Assembly: GCA_945871065.1 (NCBI GenBank)
Contig: CAMBUL010000014.1
Span: forward strand, 1-44,872
DNA from: Chthoniobacter flavus
Lineage (GTDB): Bacteria > Verrucomicrobiota > Verrucomicrobiia > Chthoniobacterales > JACTMZ01
Length of the DNA stretch: 44,872 bases
Direction of reading: 5' to 3'
The translations under genes and the position numbers were made by a program. The notes beneath the pieces were generated by a model that ran no database searches, had not been told where the DNA came from, and was given only the letters and a program-made list of their open reading frames with translations. Each line of letters opens with the position of its first letter. Within the stretch, counting starts at the first letter, position 1. Positions 8,763 through 17,698 of this stretch are shown here, in pieces.

Positions 8763-9977
8763 TCAGCTCTTGCGCGGCTTCACCCTTGAGGCGGCCAGCT
8801 TGGCGTTTTCCCGGGCGGTTCCGATATCGGCGGCGCGAGCCAGCGCGACGCCCATGCGCCTGCGCCTGAAGGACTCCGGTTTGCCGAAAAGGCGCAAATC
8901 GCTGCCGGGCACTTGCAAAGCCTCGTCAATCCCCGTGAAGACGATCCCCTCCGCCTCCATCCCGCCGTAGATGACCGCGCTGGCCGCAGGTGAACGCAAG
9001 GTCACATCGACCGGAAGACCAAGGATGGCGCGGGCGTGCAGGTCGAATTCCGATTGGTGCTGGCTGGTTAGTGTGACGAGTCCTGTATCGTGCGGGCGCG
9101 GGCTTACTTCCGAAAACCAGACCCGGTCGCCGGCAACGAAAAGTTCCACACCGAAAATTCCGGTGCCACCGAGAGCGTCGGTGACTTTGCCTGCAATCCG
9201 GCGCGATTCCTCCAAGGCCGTGGTGCTCATCGGGTGCGGCTGCCAGCTTTCGACATAATCACCCGATACCTGCACATGGCCGATTGGCTCGCAAAAATGA
9301 GTTCCGACCGTTCCATCGCTCCCGCGTGCGCGCACCGTCAGCAGTGTGATCTCGTAGTCGAAATTCACCAGACCCTCCACGATAACCCGGTTGGCTTCGA
9401 CCCGGCCGCCGGAAATCGCGTGGTTCCACGCTTTGGCGACATCAGCGGGGCCATCCAGCCTTGATTGGCCCTTGCCGGACGATGACATCACCGGCTTGAC
9501 CAAGCACGGGTATCCGATCTTCGGTTCGTCGCTGTCTTCGATCGCGGCCTCCAATTCGGCGAGGCTTCCGGCAAAGCGGTATGGTGAGGTCGGCAGCCCC
9601 AGTTCTTCGGCGGCCAGGCGGCGGATGCCCTCGCGGTTCATAGTCAATCCCGCGGCCCGGGCTGTCGGGATCACCTTCGTGACACCCTCGTTCTCGAGTT
9701 CGAGGAGCGTCGTCGTGGCAATCGCTTCGATCTCCGGGACAACGAAATCCGGCCTCTCGGAGGTGATCAATTCGCGCAGGGCGGAGGCGTCGGTCATGTC
9801 GATGACCCGCGCGCGGTGCGCCACCTGCTGCCCCGGGGCATTCTTGTAACGGTCTACGGCGGTGACTTCGACGCCCAGACGTTGCAGGGCGATAACAACT
9901 TCTTTGCCGAGTTCCCCTGCGCCTAGCAGCATCACTTTCGTGGCCGTCTTGGACCCCGGTGTTCCGATCGTGATCAT
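8763..9977 (-). CDS. purT: Formate-dependent phosphoribosylglycinamide formyltransferase 2
   Basis: PurT uses formate and ATP to formylate GAR in the third step of purine synthesis, an alternative to folate-dependent PurN. The 404 aa contain the N-terminal [14 protein letters not shown] dinucleotide-like motif and the ATP-grasp core ([49 protein letters not shown]). The length fits E. coli PurT (392 aa). The start ATG at 9977 overlaps the previous stop by one base (TAATG); an upstream extension in the same frame has no PurT character. Confidence 0.95.
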   Translation of the reverse strand: MITIGTPGSKTATKVMLLGAGELGKEVVIALQRLGVEVTAVDRYKNAPGQQVAHRARVIDMTDASALRELITSERPDFVVPEIEAIATTTLLELENEGVTKVIPTARAAGLTMNREGIRRLAAEELGLPTSPYRFAGSLAELEAAIEDSDEPKIGYPCLVKPVMSSSGKGQSRLDGPADVAKAWNHAISGGRVEANRVIVEGLVNFDYEITLLTVRARGSDGTVGTHFCEPIGHVQVSGDYVESWQPHPMSTTALEESRRIAGKVTDALGGTGIFGVELFVAGDRVWFSEVSPRPHDTGLVTLTSQHQSEFDLHARAILGLPVDVTLRSPAASAVIYGGMEAEGIVFTGIDEALQVPGSDLRLFGKPESFRRRRMGVALARAADIGTARENAKLAASRVKPRKS

Positions 9978-10663
9978 TATTTGTGGTAGAGGGTGACCAG
10001 GCGCGCCAGTAGGACCGCGGGATAAAGCTGCCCTACCAGCGCCTCGAGGGTGGTCAGCGAGCGGGCTATGGGATGGATCGGCAGGATGTCGCCAACCCCC
10101 AAGGTGGTGAGCGTAGTGAAGCTGAAATAGAGAAGATCGGAAACTGGCGGCTCCCCAAATTGGGATGATGGTTGGAAGTAAAAGGAAGATGGGTCGAAAA
10201 GGTAAACAAGAACGAAGAGCTCGCCCCACACGATCCCGAGAATGATATAAACCGCCATGGCGCCGCAGATGCGGAAAATGGTGATGCCACCCCCGCTGAA
10301 GACGCGCTGAATGATGAGAAAAGAGAGAACGCTAAAAAAAAGGATCGAGGCAGATGCGGCGATGACATGAACGCTGTGTGCCTGGATTAAAAGATGCAGC
10401 CAGCGCGAAGTGAAAGCGAAGACGGCGAGCGTCACCATGCCCATGCGCACCGCCTTGTGCCGGGTGGTGGCAAGCACGCCGAGAACCAGGACAGCGGAGA
10501 ACGCAGATGCAGCAAGCGGGTTGGTCGTGTCCTTCGCGCAGGCAAGCGGATAGATGATGAACCCGTAGGCGACAAGGACGAGGAGTAGCGCGGCGAGACC
10601 GTGGTCGGTATTGACCCATTTGCGCCAATCTTGACGGGCTTTAATCAAAGGACTGTGGGCCAT
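9977..10663 (-). CDS. Two-pore-helix potassium-channel-like protein
   Basis: A 228-aa membrane protein with about six hydrophobic segments. The last two surround a pore loop with the filter-like sequence [11 protein letters not shown] (canonical K+ channels have TVGYGD), followed by a final helix. This matches the Ion_trans_2 family. No RCK/TrkA cytoplasmic domain follows. It overlaps gpsA by 19 bases at its start and purT by one base at its end, so it is part of the same polycistronic unit; any functional link to phospholipid or purine synthesis is not evident. Confidence 0.8.
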   Translation of the reverse strand: MAHSPLIKARQDWRKWVNTDHGLAALLLVLVAYGFIIYPLACAKDTTNPLAASAFSAVLVLGVLATTRHKAVRMGMVTLAVFAFTSRWLHLLIQAHSVHVIAASASILFFSVLSFLIIQRVFSGGGITIFRICGAMAVYIILGIVWGELFVLVYLFDPSSFYFQPSSQFGEPPVSDLLYFSFTTLTTLGVGDILPIHPIARSLTTLEALVGQLYPAVLLARLVTLYHK

Positions 10664-11673
10664 GGCGCCGGCTCGTGTTCGCGTTTGGTGTCGCGGGAAA
10701 GGAGGTGGAGTAGGCCGCCGCGCGGGGAGAGTCCGTCGAAAAGAACGGCATGCACTGTATCGAGCAGGGGTGTGTCGACCCCGGTTTTGCGCGCTTCTTC
10801 GTGGGCGCTGCGTGCGGTGGGAACGCCTTCTGCCACCATGACCATCGACTTTTGGATGTCGGCCAGCGATTCGCCCCGTCCCAAACGCTCCCCTAGTCCG
10901 CGATTGCGGCTGTGCACGCTGAAGCAGGTGACAATGAGATCGCCGAGACCGCTCAGGCCGTAGAAAGTTTCCTGCTTTCCGCCGAGCTTCGTACCGAGCC
11001 GGACCAACTCCGCGAGCGAACGTGTGACCAGGGCCGACTTCGCGTTGTCGCCGAGTCCGAGCCCGTCGGAGATGCCCGCGGCGATGGCATAAATGTTTTT
11101 CAGCGCCCCTCCCAACTCGACCCCGGCGACGTCGTCACTCGAGTAAACACGGAAATTGGCGGTCCCGATGAATTCGCGCAGCCCGGCGGCGAGATCATGG
11201 TTGTCCGCGGCAAGCACTGCGGCAGCCGGCGTGCCGCGCGCCACTTCCTCGGCATGGTTCGGCCCGGAAAGGGCGGTCACGGGATTGTCGGGGAAAAACT
11301 CACCGAGCACCTGCGTCATGAGACGTCCGGTATGGTGTTCCAGTCCTTTCGTGCAGCAGACAAGGGGGACGCCCGCGCGCACCCCCGTTGCGGCAAGATC
11401 GCGGGAGATGCCCTTGAGAAATTGGGAGGGCGGCACGACGATGATGACGTCGCCCTGGGCGGCAACGGCGAGGTCCGGCGTGGCCTTGATGTTCTTCGCA
11501 AGGGTAACTCCGGGAAGGAATTTTCGGTTGGAGTGGGCGGTGTTGATTTCTTCCACCTGAGCGGGGTCATGCGCCCAGACGGTGACCGGCAGGCTGTGGC
11601 CGGAGAGCAACTGGGCCAACGCGCTGCCCCAGCCGCCGGCGCCGATGACGGAAATACGTTCTGGTTTTTTCAC
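10645..11673 (-). CDS. gpsA: NAD(P)-dependent glycerol-3-phosphate dehydrogenase
   Basis: Reduces dihydroxyacetone phosphate to sn-glycerol 3-phosphate, the backbone for phospholipids. The 342 aa show the Rossmann motif GAGGWGSALA near the N-terminus, CCTKGLE, SGPNHAEEVARG, the catalytic-lysine region GALKNIYAIAAG, and GLGDLIVTCFS with RNR near the C-terminus. The GTG start (11673) overlaps the plsY stop (GTGA). A much longer open frame extends upstream but is antisense-like plsY sequence and was not used. Its product is the direct substrate of PlsY, encoded by the gene before it. Confidence 0.95.
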   Translation of the reverse strand: MKKPERISVIGAGGWGSALAQLLSGHSLPVTVWAHDPAQVEEINTAHSNRKFLPGVTLAKNIKATPDLAVAAQGDVIIVVPPSQFLKGISRDLAATGVRAGVPLVCCTKGLEHHTGRLMTQVLGEFFPDNPVTALSGPNHAEEVARGTPAAAVLAADNHDLAAGLREFIGTANFRVYSSDDVAGVELGGALKNIYAIAAGISDGLGLGDNAKSALVTRSLAELVRLGTKLGGKQETFYGLSGLGDLIVTCFSVHSRNRGLGERLGRGESLADIQKSMVMVAEGVPTARSAHEEARKTGVDTPLLDTVHAVLFDGLSPRGGLLHLLSRDTKREHEPAPWPTVL

Positions 11674-12281
11674 CCTGGGGTTTTGCGTTCGAAGCGGGGC
11701 TCGGTGCCGTTCCGCAACCGTCCTATGTTGGATCGATGGCGCCAGATGGCCAGCGCGGAAATGGCCACGGAAAAACCGAGGAGCGGCGCATTGCCGCCGG
11801 CGCCGGCGAACCAAAGGGCGCCGACCGCTGGGGGCAGGGCCGCTGCCGCGCAGATCGAGGCGAGGGATACGTAGCGGGAGAAAGGGAAAACGAGAAACCA
11901 GACAACAGCGATGATGAGCACAGCCCAAGGCATCAAAGCGACAAGGACGCCGGCCGAGGTGGCGATTCCTTTCCCGCCTTTGAACCCGAGCCACGGTGTA
12001 TAGTTGTGACCCGCGATGACGGCGACCGCCGCGAGGATGCCGGGCCAGGCGGAAGGTCCGCCGAAATGTGCCACGATCCCGACCGCGGCAAATCCTTTCA
12101 GTGCGTCGATGACGAAGACAAAAATGCCGAGCGGTTTGCCCAGGGTGCGGAAGACATTGGTCGCCCCGATATTGCCGCTGCCGCACTGGCGGATGTCGAT
12201 GCCCTTCGCCCTGGCCACGAGGTAGCCGGTGGGGATCGATCCGAGCAGAAAAGCCAGCAGGATAAGGATGGCGCTGCTCAT
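11670..12281 (-). CDS. plsY: Glycerol-3-phosphate acyltransferase
   Basis: Membrane acyltransferase that transfers an acyl group from acyl-phosphate to glycerol 3-phosphate, giving lysophosphatidate. The 203 aa have the PlsY signature near the N-terminus (GSIPTGYLVARAKG, CGSGNIGATNVFRTLGK) and the GFKGGKGIATSAG loop, with about five membrane helices. It lies between nadE (3-bp gap) and gpsA (4-bp overlap); a plsY-gpsA pair is a common arrangement. Confidence 0.95.
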   Translation of the reverse strand: MSSAILILLAFLLGSIPTGYLVARAKGIDIRQCGSGNIGATNVFRTLGKPLGIFVFVIDALKGFAAVGIVAHFGGPSAWPGILAAVAVIAGHNYTPWLGFKGGKGIATSAGVLVALMPWAVLIIAVVWFLVFPFSRYVSLASICAAAALPPAVGALWFAGAGGNAPLLGFSVAISALAIWRHRSNIGRLRNGTEPRFERKTPG

Positions 12282-12284
12282 GGG

Positions 12285-13916
12285 TCAGGGCCGGAATTTC
12301 TGCGCGATGGGCACGCGGCGGCCGATGCCGAAGGCTTTTGTCGTCACTTTGATCCCCGGAGCGGCTTGCTGGCGTTTGTATTCGTTCGCCTCCACCTTGC
12401 CGGCGACCCAGCGGACGGTGTCCGCATCGAATCCCCGGGCCGCGACTTCGCCGGCGGTCAGTTGCTCTTCGACATAAAGCCGCAGGATTTCATCGAGCAC
12501 CTCGTAGGGTGGGAGCGTGTCTTGGTCCTTTTGGTCCGCCCGCAATTCGGCGCTGGGCGGCTTCTCGATCGTGCCACGCGGGATGATCTCACCGTGGCGG
12601 TTGATGTAGCGGGCCAGCTGGTAGACCATCATTTTGGGCACATCGGAAATGAGGGCCATGCCGCCGGCCATATCGCCGTAAATCGTGCAGTAACCGACGG
12701 CCAGTTCGCTTTTGTTGCCGGTGGAAATGACCATGCGGTTGAACTTGTTGGACAGCGCCATGAGGGTCATGCCGCGCAGGCGCGACTGCAGGTTTTCCTC
12801 CGTGACGTCAGGCGGGTAACCGGTGAAAACCGGCGCGAGTTGCTTTTCCATCGCCTCGAACCCGCCGCCGATCGGGACGTTGTGGCATCCGATACCGAGA
12901 TGCCTGGCCAGCCCGATCGAGTCGTCGATGCTGCCTTGGGACGAGAAGGGTCCGGGCATGGTCACGCCAAGCACATTATCCTGGCCGAGGGCCGCGACAG
13001 CCAAGGCGGCGGTGACCGCCGAATCAATGCCGCCGCTCAGGCCGATGACGACCTGTTTGAAACCGCATTTGCCGAGGTAGTCGCGGAGCCCGAGGACAAG
13101 GGCATCGTGGATATCGGCCACATCGGAGTGTTCGGCTGGAGGACAAGCAACCGCGGCCGGAATGGTGACTAGCGCGTTGACTTCGCGGAAGCCGGGCAGT
13201 GCGGCCGCAAGGTGGCCGTCGGCACTGAAGGCAAGCGAGTGCCCGTCGAAGACGAGTTGGTCATTGCCGCCGACCAGATTGGCGTAAACGAGAGGCACCT
13301 TGAGTCGGCGCGCGATGGCGGCGAGCATGATGCGCCGTTTGACCGGCTTGCCAGCCTCAAAAGGGGAAGCGCTCAAGTTGAGCAGGAGGTCGATGCCGGA
13401 CGCAGCCAATTCGTCGAGCGGACTGCGTCCGTAAAAATCACGGGGCAAATACTCCGCCGTCCAGAGGTCTTCGCAAATCGTGATACCGGTCCGCCGTCCT
13501 GCAATGTCGGCGACGGTCACCTGGGAGGCGGGTTCGAAGTAGCGGCCCTCGTCGAAGACGTCGTAAGTCGGCAGGAGTGATTTGTGCGCGGTGGCCAGGC
13601 GGCGTCCGTTTTGCAAGACCACAGCACTGTTGTGACAGGGGCGACCGTGCGGCGCGGGGTTCGGTTCGACCGTGCCGACGATGAGCGGGACGGAACCGGT
13701 TTCGCCCGCCAGCGCTTCCACCTGGCGCTCGGCCGCTGCAATGAAGCCCGAACGGAAGACGAGGTCCATCGGCGGGTAGCCGCAGACCGCGAGCTCCGGG
13801 GTGATGACAAAATCAGCCCCGGCTTGGACCAACTCGCGGTAGGCACGGAGGATTTTGTCCGTATTACCGGCAAAATCCCCGACCGTCGTGTTGATTTGGG
13901 CAATACCGGCGTTCAA
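12285..13916 (-). CDS. nadE: Glutamine-dependent NAD+ synthetase
   Basis: Last step of NAD synthesis: amidation of deamido-NAD with ammonia released from glutamine. The 543 aa contain an N-terminal nitrilase-type glutaminase domain with the Glu41-Lys112-Cys148 triad (TPELAVCG, AHKSLLPTYD, TICEDLW), and a C-terminal synthetase domain with the PP-loop SGGIDS (294-299) and the STGNKSELAVGYCT segment. The start is a TTG: the first strand GIAQINTTVGD follows it directly and no other start fits. It heads the minus-strand run that continues to position 6447. Confidence 0.95.
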   Translation of the reverse strand: MNAGIAQINTTVGDFAGNTDKILRAYRELVQAGADFVITPELAVCGYPPMDLVFRSGFIAAAERQVEALAGETGSVPLIVGTVEPNPAPHGRPCHNSAVVLQNGRRLATAHKSLLPTYDVFDEGRYFEPASQVTVADIAGRRTGITICEDLWTAEYLPRDFYGRSPLDELAASGIDLLLNLSASPFEAGKPVKRRIMLAAIARRLKVPLVYANLVGGNDQLVFDGHSLAFSADGHLAAALPGFREVNALVTIPAAVACPPAEHSDVADIHDALVLGLRDYLGKCGFKQVVIGLSGGIDSAVTAALAVAALGQDNVLGVTMPGPFSSQGSIDDSIGLARHLGIGCHNVPIGGGFEAMEKQLAPVFTGYPPDVTEENLQSRLRGMTLMALSNKFNRMVISTGNKSELAVGYCTIYGDMAGGMALISDVPKMMVYQLARYINRHGEIIPRGTIEKPPSAELRADQKDQDTLPPYEVLDEILRLYVEEQLTAGEVAARGFDADTVRWVAGKVEANEYKRQQAAPGIKVTTKAFGIGRRVPIAQKFRP

Positions 13917-13995
13917 GGGAGTTGAGGTTGAAGAGATGAGAGTTGAGAGGATTCAACAGCCCCTACGGAAAACTGTAAACTGAACACGGAACACT

Positions 13996-14014
13996 CCCGC
14001 CGCTCCGCGGCGGG
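13996..14014 (-). terminator. GC-rich hairpin directly after the CPBP protease gene
   Basis: A perfect 8-bp stem (CCCGCCGC/GCGGCGGG) with a 3-base loop immediately follows the TGA of the protease gene. No T-tract follows, so it may be a weak terminator or an mRNA-stabilising hairpin ahead of nadE. The remaining bases to 13917 are purine-rich repeats with no gene. Confidence 0.45.
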
Positions 14015-14722
14015 TCACCAGAACCCCCATTGCCCGGTTTGCATGATGTAGAGGCCGAGGCCGAGGTTGGTCACCGCGTGGGCAATAACGCAGCAGGCCA
14101 GGCTGCGGGTCTTAACGGCAAGCAGGTTGTAAATCGCGCCGGTGAGGAGGGCGGGAAGGAAATCGGGCCCGAAGTGCGCGAGGCCGAACATCACGGTGAC
14201 CACGCCGAAGGAAAACCAAGAGAAGGTGCCGAAAGGCACTTTGGTGAAATCTTCTTTGACCAGGTAACGCAGGAGGAATCCGCGCCAGAAAATTTCCTCG
14301 AGCAGCGGGACAACCACGACAAGGCGCACAAACCGCAAGACGAGTGTTCCCCAGTAAAGCGCGGCCGATCCGGCGAAGATATCCGGGTTGAATCCTTCCG
14401 CGCGCGGTTCGGCTCCGAGGAGCCACTGCGGTGAGACCCACAGGGCCAGCACCACCAGTCCGGTCAGGACCGCCATGAGGATGTGCCACGAGGCGTCCCA
14501 ATCGTAAGTTCTCCAGAACCAAAGAACGAGGCCACCGCACAAGATGGTCTGCAGCGGGTAGACCCAGTATTTGGGCTCGGCCAGCCAAAGCGGGGCGTTT
14601 TCCGCCGGGGCGAAAGACTGCGCCAGGGAAATGAGGGCCAGTCCCCCCATGAAGACGGCGAAGGGCAGGACGTAGGCCCAGAGGGTGCGGCGGTCCGAGG
14701 AGTGGTGGCTGGGATTGGTCAT
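14015..14722 (-). CDS. CPBP-family intramembrane protease (PEP-CTERM-associated CAAX type)
   Basis: A 235-aa polytopic membrane protein of the CPBP/Abi family. The catalytic pattern is present: EE-xxx-R in LLEEIFWRGFLLR, a first histidine in VMFGLAHFG and a second in CVIAHAVTNLGLG. The N-terminal part (AYVLPFAVFMGGL, then WVYPLQTILCGG) is like the CAAX-protease-related proteins found with exosortase/PEP-CTERM systems; this is a family resemblance from memory. The start is set at the ATG beginning MTNPSHH; an in-frame ATG at 14779 is less likely. A PEP-CTERM protein occurs in this window (22561-23229), but no exosortase gene was seen. Confidence 0.8.
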   Translation of the reverse strand: MTNPSHHSSDRRTLWAYVLPFAVFMGGLALISLAQSFAPAENAPLWLAEPKYWVYPLQTILCGGLVLWFWRTYDWDASWHILMAVLTGLVVLALWVSPQWLLGAEPRAEGFNPDIFAGSAALYWGTLVLRFVRLVVVVPLLEEIFWRGFLLRYLVKEDFTKVPFGTFSWFSFGVVTVMFGLAHFGPDFLPALLTGAIYNLLAVKTRSLACCVIAHAVTNLGLGLYIMQTGQWGFW

Positions 14723-14791
14723 GCAACCGCTTTTGTGCCGCAAAACCGCCTTGACGGGCAAGCACTGGCCGACGATCACTAAGGTTGGTTC

Positions 14792-14862
14792 GCGGGCATA
14801 GTTTAGTGGTAAAACTCCAGCCTTCCAAGCTGGCTATGAGGGTTCGATTCCCTCTGCCCGCT
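14792..14862 (+). tRNA. tRNA-Gly (anticodon TCC)
   Basis: The cloverleaf can be folded by eye: acceptor GCGGGCA/TGCCCGC, D-arm with AGTTTAGTGGTAAAACT, anticodon stem CCAGC/GCTGG around loop CTTCCAA (anticodon TCC), and T-arm GAGGG-TTCGATT-CCCTC. Discriminator base T. It is intact and not interrupted. Confidence 0.95.
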
Positions 14863-14903
14863 GTCCTTTTCCTCCACCGCCCGATTATCCGCCATCCGCC
14901 ACC

Positions 14904-16046
14904 ATGAAAGCTGTCATCGGCGCGGTTCTGGCACGTTGTCCGCGGGCTTCGGCCGGCCACACCTGCGCGGTCATGAATTGGGTCAAAGGCCTCGAATCGC
15001 TCGGTTGGGAAGTGTGGATCACCGAGCATCTCACGTCCGACGAACTCGAGGGTCCCGAACCGGGGCACGAAGGCAGCCCGCAGGAAGAGTTCTGGCACGA
15101 GACGGCGGCAGAATTCGGTTTGGCCGCTCGCCAGTGCCTGATCATTGACGGAAAGAGTCCCGACCTTGACGCCTTCCGCGAATTTTGCGCGGGCGCGGAT
15201 TTGTTTTTGAATTACTCGGGTCAATTCAAACGCCTCGATCTGCTCGGCGAGCGCATGACCAAGTGTTACCTCGATGTCGATCCCGGTTTCACCCAGCTGT
15301 GGGTCGAGACGTGCGGCACGGATATGAATTTCGCGGGGCACGATTTGTTCCTCACCGTCGGCTCGAATTTTCATTCTCCCCATCTTTGTCTGCCCCGCAC
15401 CGGGCAAGATTGGATCCCGTTGGTCCCTCCCGTGCCGGGCCACTACTGGCGCGAACGTCTCGCTGCGGCCGGCGGTGCGAGTGACCGCGCTGCCTGGACC
15501 ACCGTCTCGCACTGGTACGGCTACAACGATCTCATTTGGGAGGGGAAAACTTACGGCGGTAAACGTGACAGTTTGCATGCCTTGGCCGACCTCCCGCGCC
15601 TGAGCGGAGCGCCCTTTTGTATCGCCAGCGATTTGCAACCGGGATGGGAGGACTACGATCCTTTTCTCAACGGCGGATGGAAGTTGGTTTCCTCCGCGGA
15701 GGTCTGTCGCGATGTCCCCGCTTACTTGCGCTTCATCGCCGGATCGCGCGGCGAAATCGGGGTGGCCAAGGGCGGCTATGTGGTTTCGCGCGGCGGATGG
15801 ATCAGTGATCGCAGCGTGATCTACCTCGCGCTTGGGCGCCCCGTCGTTTTGCAGGACACCGGTTGGCCCGAAGTGGTGCCTTCGCGTCCGGGGCTGTTGC
15901 CTTTCGAAGATGTGAACGGGGCGGCAATGCGCATCGCGGAAGCGGAGAAAAACTTGGACGCGCAAAGCTCCGGTGCGCGCGAGTTGGCCGACACGGTCTT
16001 CAACCCCGCGTCCTCGTTGGCGCCGATTTTCGAGCACCTGCGCTGA
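14904..16046 (+). CDS. GT-B-like glycosyltransferase family protein
   Basis: A 380-aa cytoplasmic protein. The N-terminus (GAVLARCPRASAGHTCAVMNWVKGL) looks like the first beta-alpha unit of a GT-B fold with an active-site glycine/histidine. The C-terminal half contains GEIGVAKGGYVVSRGGWISDRS and YLALGRPVVLQDTGW, typical of the nucleotide-sugar-binding half of GT-B enzymes. No donor or acceptor can be assigned. It lies between two tRNA genes and ends 6 bases before the tRNA-Leu 3' end, in convergent orientation. Confidence 0.65.
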   Translation: MKAVIGAVLARCPRASAGHTCAVMNWVKGLESLGWEVWITEHLTSDELEGPEPGHEGSPQEEFWHETAAEFGLAARQCLIIDGKSPDLDAFREFCAGADLFLNYSGQFKRLDLLGERMTKCYLDVDPGFTQLWVETCGTDMNFAGHDLFLTVGSNFHSPHLCLPRTGQDWIPLVPPVPGHYWRERLAAAGGASDRAAWTTVSHWYGYNDLIWEGKTYGGKRDSLHALADLPRLSGAPFCIASDLQPGWEDYDPFLNGGWKLVSSAEVCRDVPAYLRFIAGSRGEIGVAKGGYVVSRGGWISDRSVIYLALGRPVVLQDTGWPEVVPSRPGLLPFEDVNGAAMRIAEAEKNLDAQSSGARELADTVFNPASSLAPIFEHLR

Positions 16047-16052
16047 GAAGTG

Positions 16053-16134
16053 TGCTCGGGAAGGGAGTCGAACCCTTACTCCTTACGGAACCAGATCCTA
16101 AGTCTGGCGCGTCTGCCAGTTCCGCCACCCGAGC
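16053..16134 (-). tRNA. tRNA-Leu (anticodon TAG), integration target of the element
   Basis: Class II tRNA with acceptor GCTCGGG/CCCGAGC, anticodon loop CTTAGGA within stem CCAGA/TCTGG, a long variable arm and T-arm AAGGG-TTCGACT-CCCTT. Its 5' half (up to the anticodon loop) is the left copy of the 43-bp att repeat, while its 3' half is chromosomal. The gene is complete, but everything upstream of its 5' end, including its promoter, now belongs to the inserted element. Confidence 0.95.
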
Positions 16135-16138
16135 GATA
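16096..16138. repeat. attL (43-bp core repeat, left)
   Basis: Identical over 43 bp to 36602-36644. It includes the tRNA-Leu 5' half from the anticodon loop to the first base, plus 4 bases upstream (gata). Identity stops on both sides (a/c before, a/g after). Confidence 0.95.
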
Positions 16139-16173
16139 AATTCTTATTCATCTGATAGAAAGCGACTTACAGA

Positions 16174-16179
16174 ATAATA
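16174..16179 (-). promoter_or_regulatory. Possible -10 element supplied by the mobile element to tRNA-Leu
   Basis: On the minus strand ATATTATTCTG lies upstream of tRNA-Leu inside the element. The original chromosomal upstream region (36652-36657, beyond attR) carries ATATTATCCTG. The shared TATTAT core suggests that the element brings a replacement promoter, though it is 39 bases rather than 11 bases from the tRNA. No clear -35 was seen. Confidence 0.3.
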
Positions 16180-16210
16180 TGAGCATACTCCCGCAAATTT
16201 ATTTTGCCAT

Positions 16211-16238
16211 TGTGCTACGGAGTGTGCTTCACTTGGCC
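16211..16238. repeat. Sub-terminal repeat, left copy (possible integrase arm site)
   Basis: A 28-bp stretch (tgtgctacgg followed by agtgtgcttcacttggcc) that recurs near the right end at 36460-36486 with one base missing. It contains two tgtgct units and lies directly before the integrase ATG, so it could bind integrase or autoregulate it. Inference only. Confidence 0.6.
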
Positions 16239-16239
16239 C

Positions 16240-17487
16240 ATGAGCACTCCTCGCAAAACCACCCGGAAAGTCACCCCCGAGACCAAGTTCGTTCCGGTCT
16301 TCCACAAGAACGGCCACCGCATTGAAGGCCTTTGGCAGCGCGGTTCCCGCTTCTACGGCCAGCTCCGAGTCCTCAAGAACGGGATAAAGCGGCCCACCAG
16401 AATCGCGCTGAGGGACGCCAACACCGTACCCCAAGCCGTGGAGAGGCTGGCCGAGGAGCGGCAGAAGAACCGCGAGGGCGAATTGGTGATCATCCAGCAT
16501 TCCCCCAAGCTAATCGACGCCATCAAGCAATACAAGGAGAGCACCAACTGGAAGCTCAAGCGGGAGGCGACCAGAGTAAGTGACAGAGGTTACCTGAACC
16601 GGTGGACCGTCGAGTTGGGCAACCAGAAGGCGGACAACATCCAACCGGCCATGATCTACGGCGTCCGCGACAAGCTCTTCACCGAGGGCAAGCACCCGAG
16701 GACGATCAACCTCTACGTGGGCGGACTTATGCAGGTGCTCCGCTTCTGCCATGAACGGGGCCAGCTCAAGCGTGTCCCCAAGATCGAGCGTCTGGAGGCA
16801 CCCAAGCCGCGCCGTCAGAGCTACTTCCCGGACCATCTGTTTGAGCAGCTCTTGGATAATTGCCGGCCCGAGGTGAACAAGAACGCGCCTCAGATGCGGG
16901 ACTTCCTCCGATTCCTCGCACTCACTGGAACCCGAGAGCAGGAGGCTACGGCCATCGCGTGGCGCGACATTGATTTTGAGGGCCGGCGCGTGGTGATCGG
17001 GGCGAACATGGAGACCAAGAACGGCGAGACCCGCGACCTCGACATGAGCGACGAGCTGATTGAGCTGCTCGCCGAGATGAAGGCTCGGCGGCAACCGGAT
17101 TCACAGTGGCTCTTCCCGTCTCCGCAACGGGGCAAGAAGGACGAGCACGTGAAGAACTTCCGCGCCTGTCTCAACGCCGTGCGCGGCACTCCGCGACCCA
17201 TCACCAAGGCGTGGAAAGGCCGGCGACCCAAGACCGAGGAGGTGAACAGTCAGCTCGCACACGTGGGCTTTCATACCCTCCGGCACCTCTTCATCTCCAA
17301 GTGCGTCATGGCCGGCGTCCCCTACATGACGATTGCCGAGTGGGTAGGCCACCAGGACGGCGGCGTGCTGATCGGCAAGGTCTACGGCCACCTCTGCAAA
17401 GATCACAAGGCGGACATGGCGAAGAAGCTCAGTCTCTTCAAGAAGCCCGAGAACGTGGTCGAGCTTCCACAACAAGCCGCCGGCTGA
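16240..17487 (+). CDS. int: Tyrosine recombinase (integrase)
   Basis: A 415-aa phage-type integrase that would catalyse site-specific insertion and excision at tRNA-Leu. It has a basic N-terminal arm-binding region, a SAM-like core-binding domain (about 95-185) and a C-terminal catalytic domain. Catalytic residues are Arg232 (TGTREQEA), Lys260 (METKNGE), His345-x-x-Arg348 (HTLRH), His371 (WVGHQ) and the nucleophile Tyr382 (GKVYGHL). All are intact, so it should be active. The ATG at 16240 is preferred over one 36 bases earlier because the extension is repeat sequence. Reading away from attL is the usual arrangement. Confidence 0.93.
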   Translation: MSTPRKTTRKVTPETKFVPVFHKNGHRIEGLWQRGSRFYGQLRVLKNGIKRPTRIALRDANTVPQAVERLAEERQKNREGELVIIQHSPKLIDAIKQYKESTNWKLKREATRVSDRGYLNRWTVELGNQKADNIQPAMIYGVRDKLFTEGKHPRTINLYVGGLMQVLRFCHERGQLKRVPKIERLEAPKPRRQSYFPDHLFEQLLDNCRPEVNKNAPQMRDFLRFLALTGTREQEATAIAWRDIDFEGRRVVIGANMETKNGETRDLDMSDELIELLAEMKARRQPDSQWLFPSPQRGKKDEHVKNFRACLNAVRGTPRPITKAWKGRRPKTEEVNSQLAHVGFHTLRHLFISKCVMAGVPYMTIAEWVGHQDGGVLIGKVYGHLCKDHKADMAKKLSLFKKPENVVELPQQAAG

Positions 17488-17698
17488 ACACCCATCTAGT
17501 CAAGAGGGCGGCGGAGGGGGTTCGCAAATCGTTGAACATCAATACCCTCCGACCGAATCCCTTGGATGGCTTTTTCGGCAAAAGACTATGACACACGCAG
17601 GGCTCGCTTTGGCGTTGCTGAACCTAGCTTAGAAGCCTTGAATACGAGCGAGGCTGCCGGATTGCCCAGCAATCATGGCGCCGATGTGAAATTCTCTA

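Noticed and set aside
11736-13172. Long plus-strand open frame
   Set aside because: Antisense of plsY and nadE, both of which are unmistakable.
14112-16037. Long minus-strand open frame spanning the tRNA-Gly
   Set aside because: Runs through a tRNA gene and antisense of the GT-B-like gene; no family resemblance.
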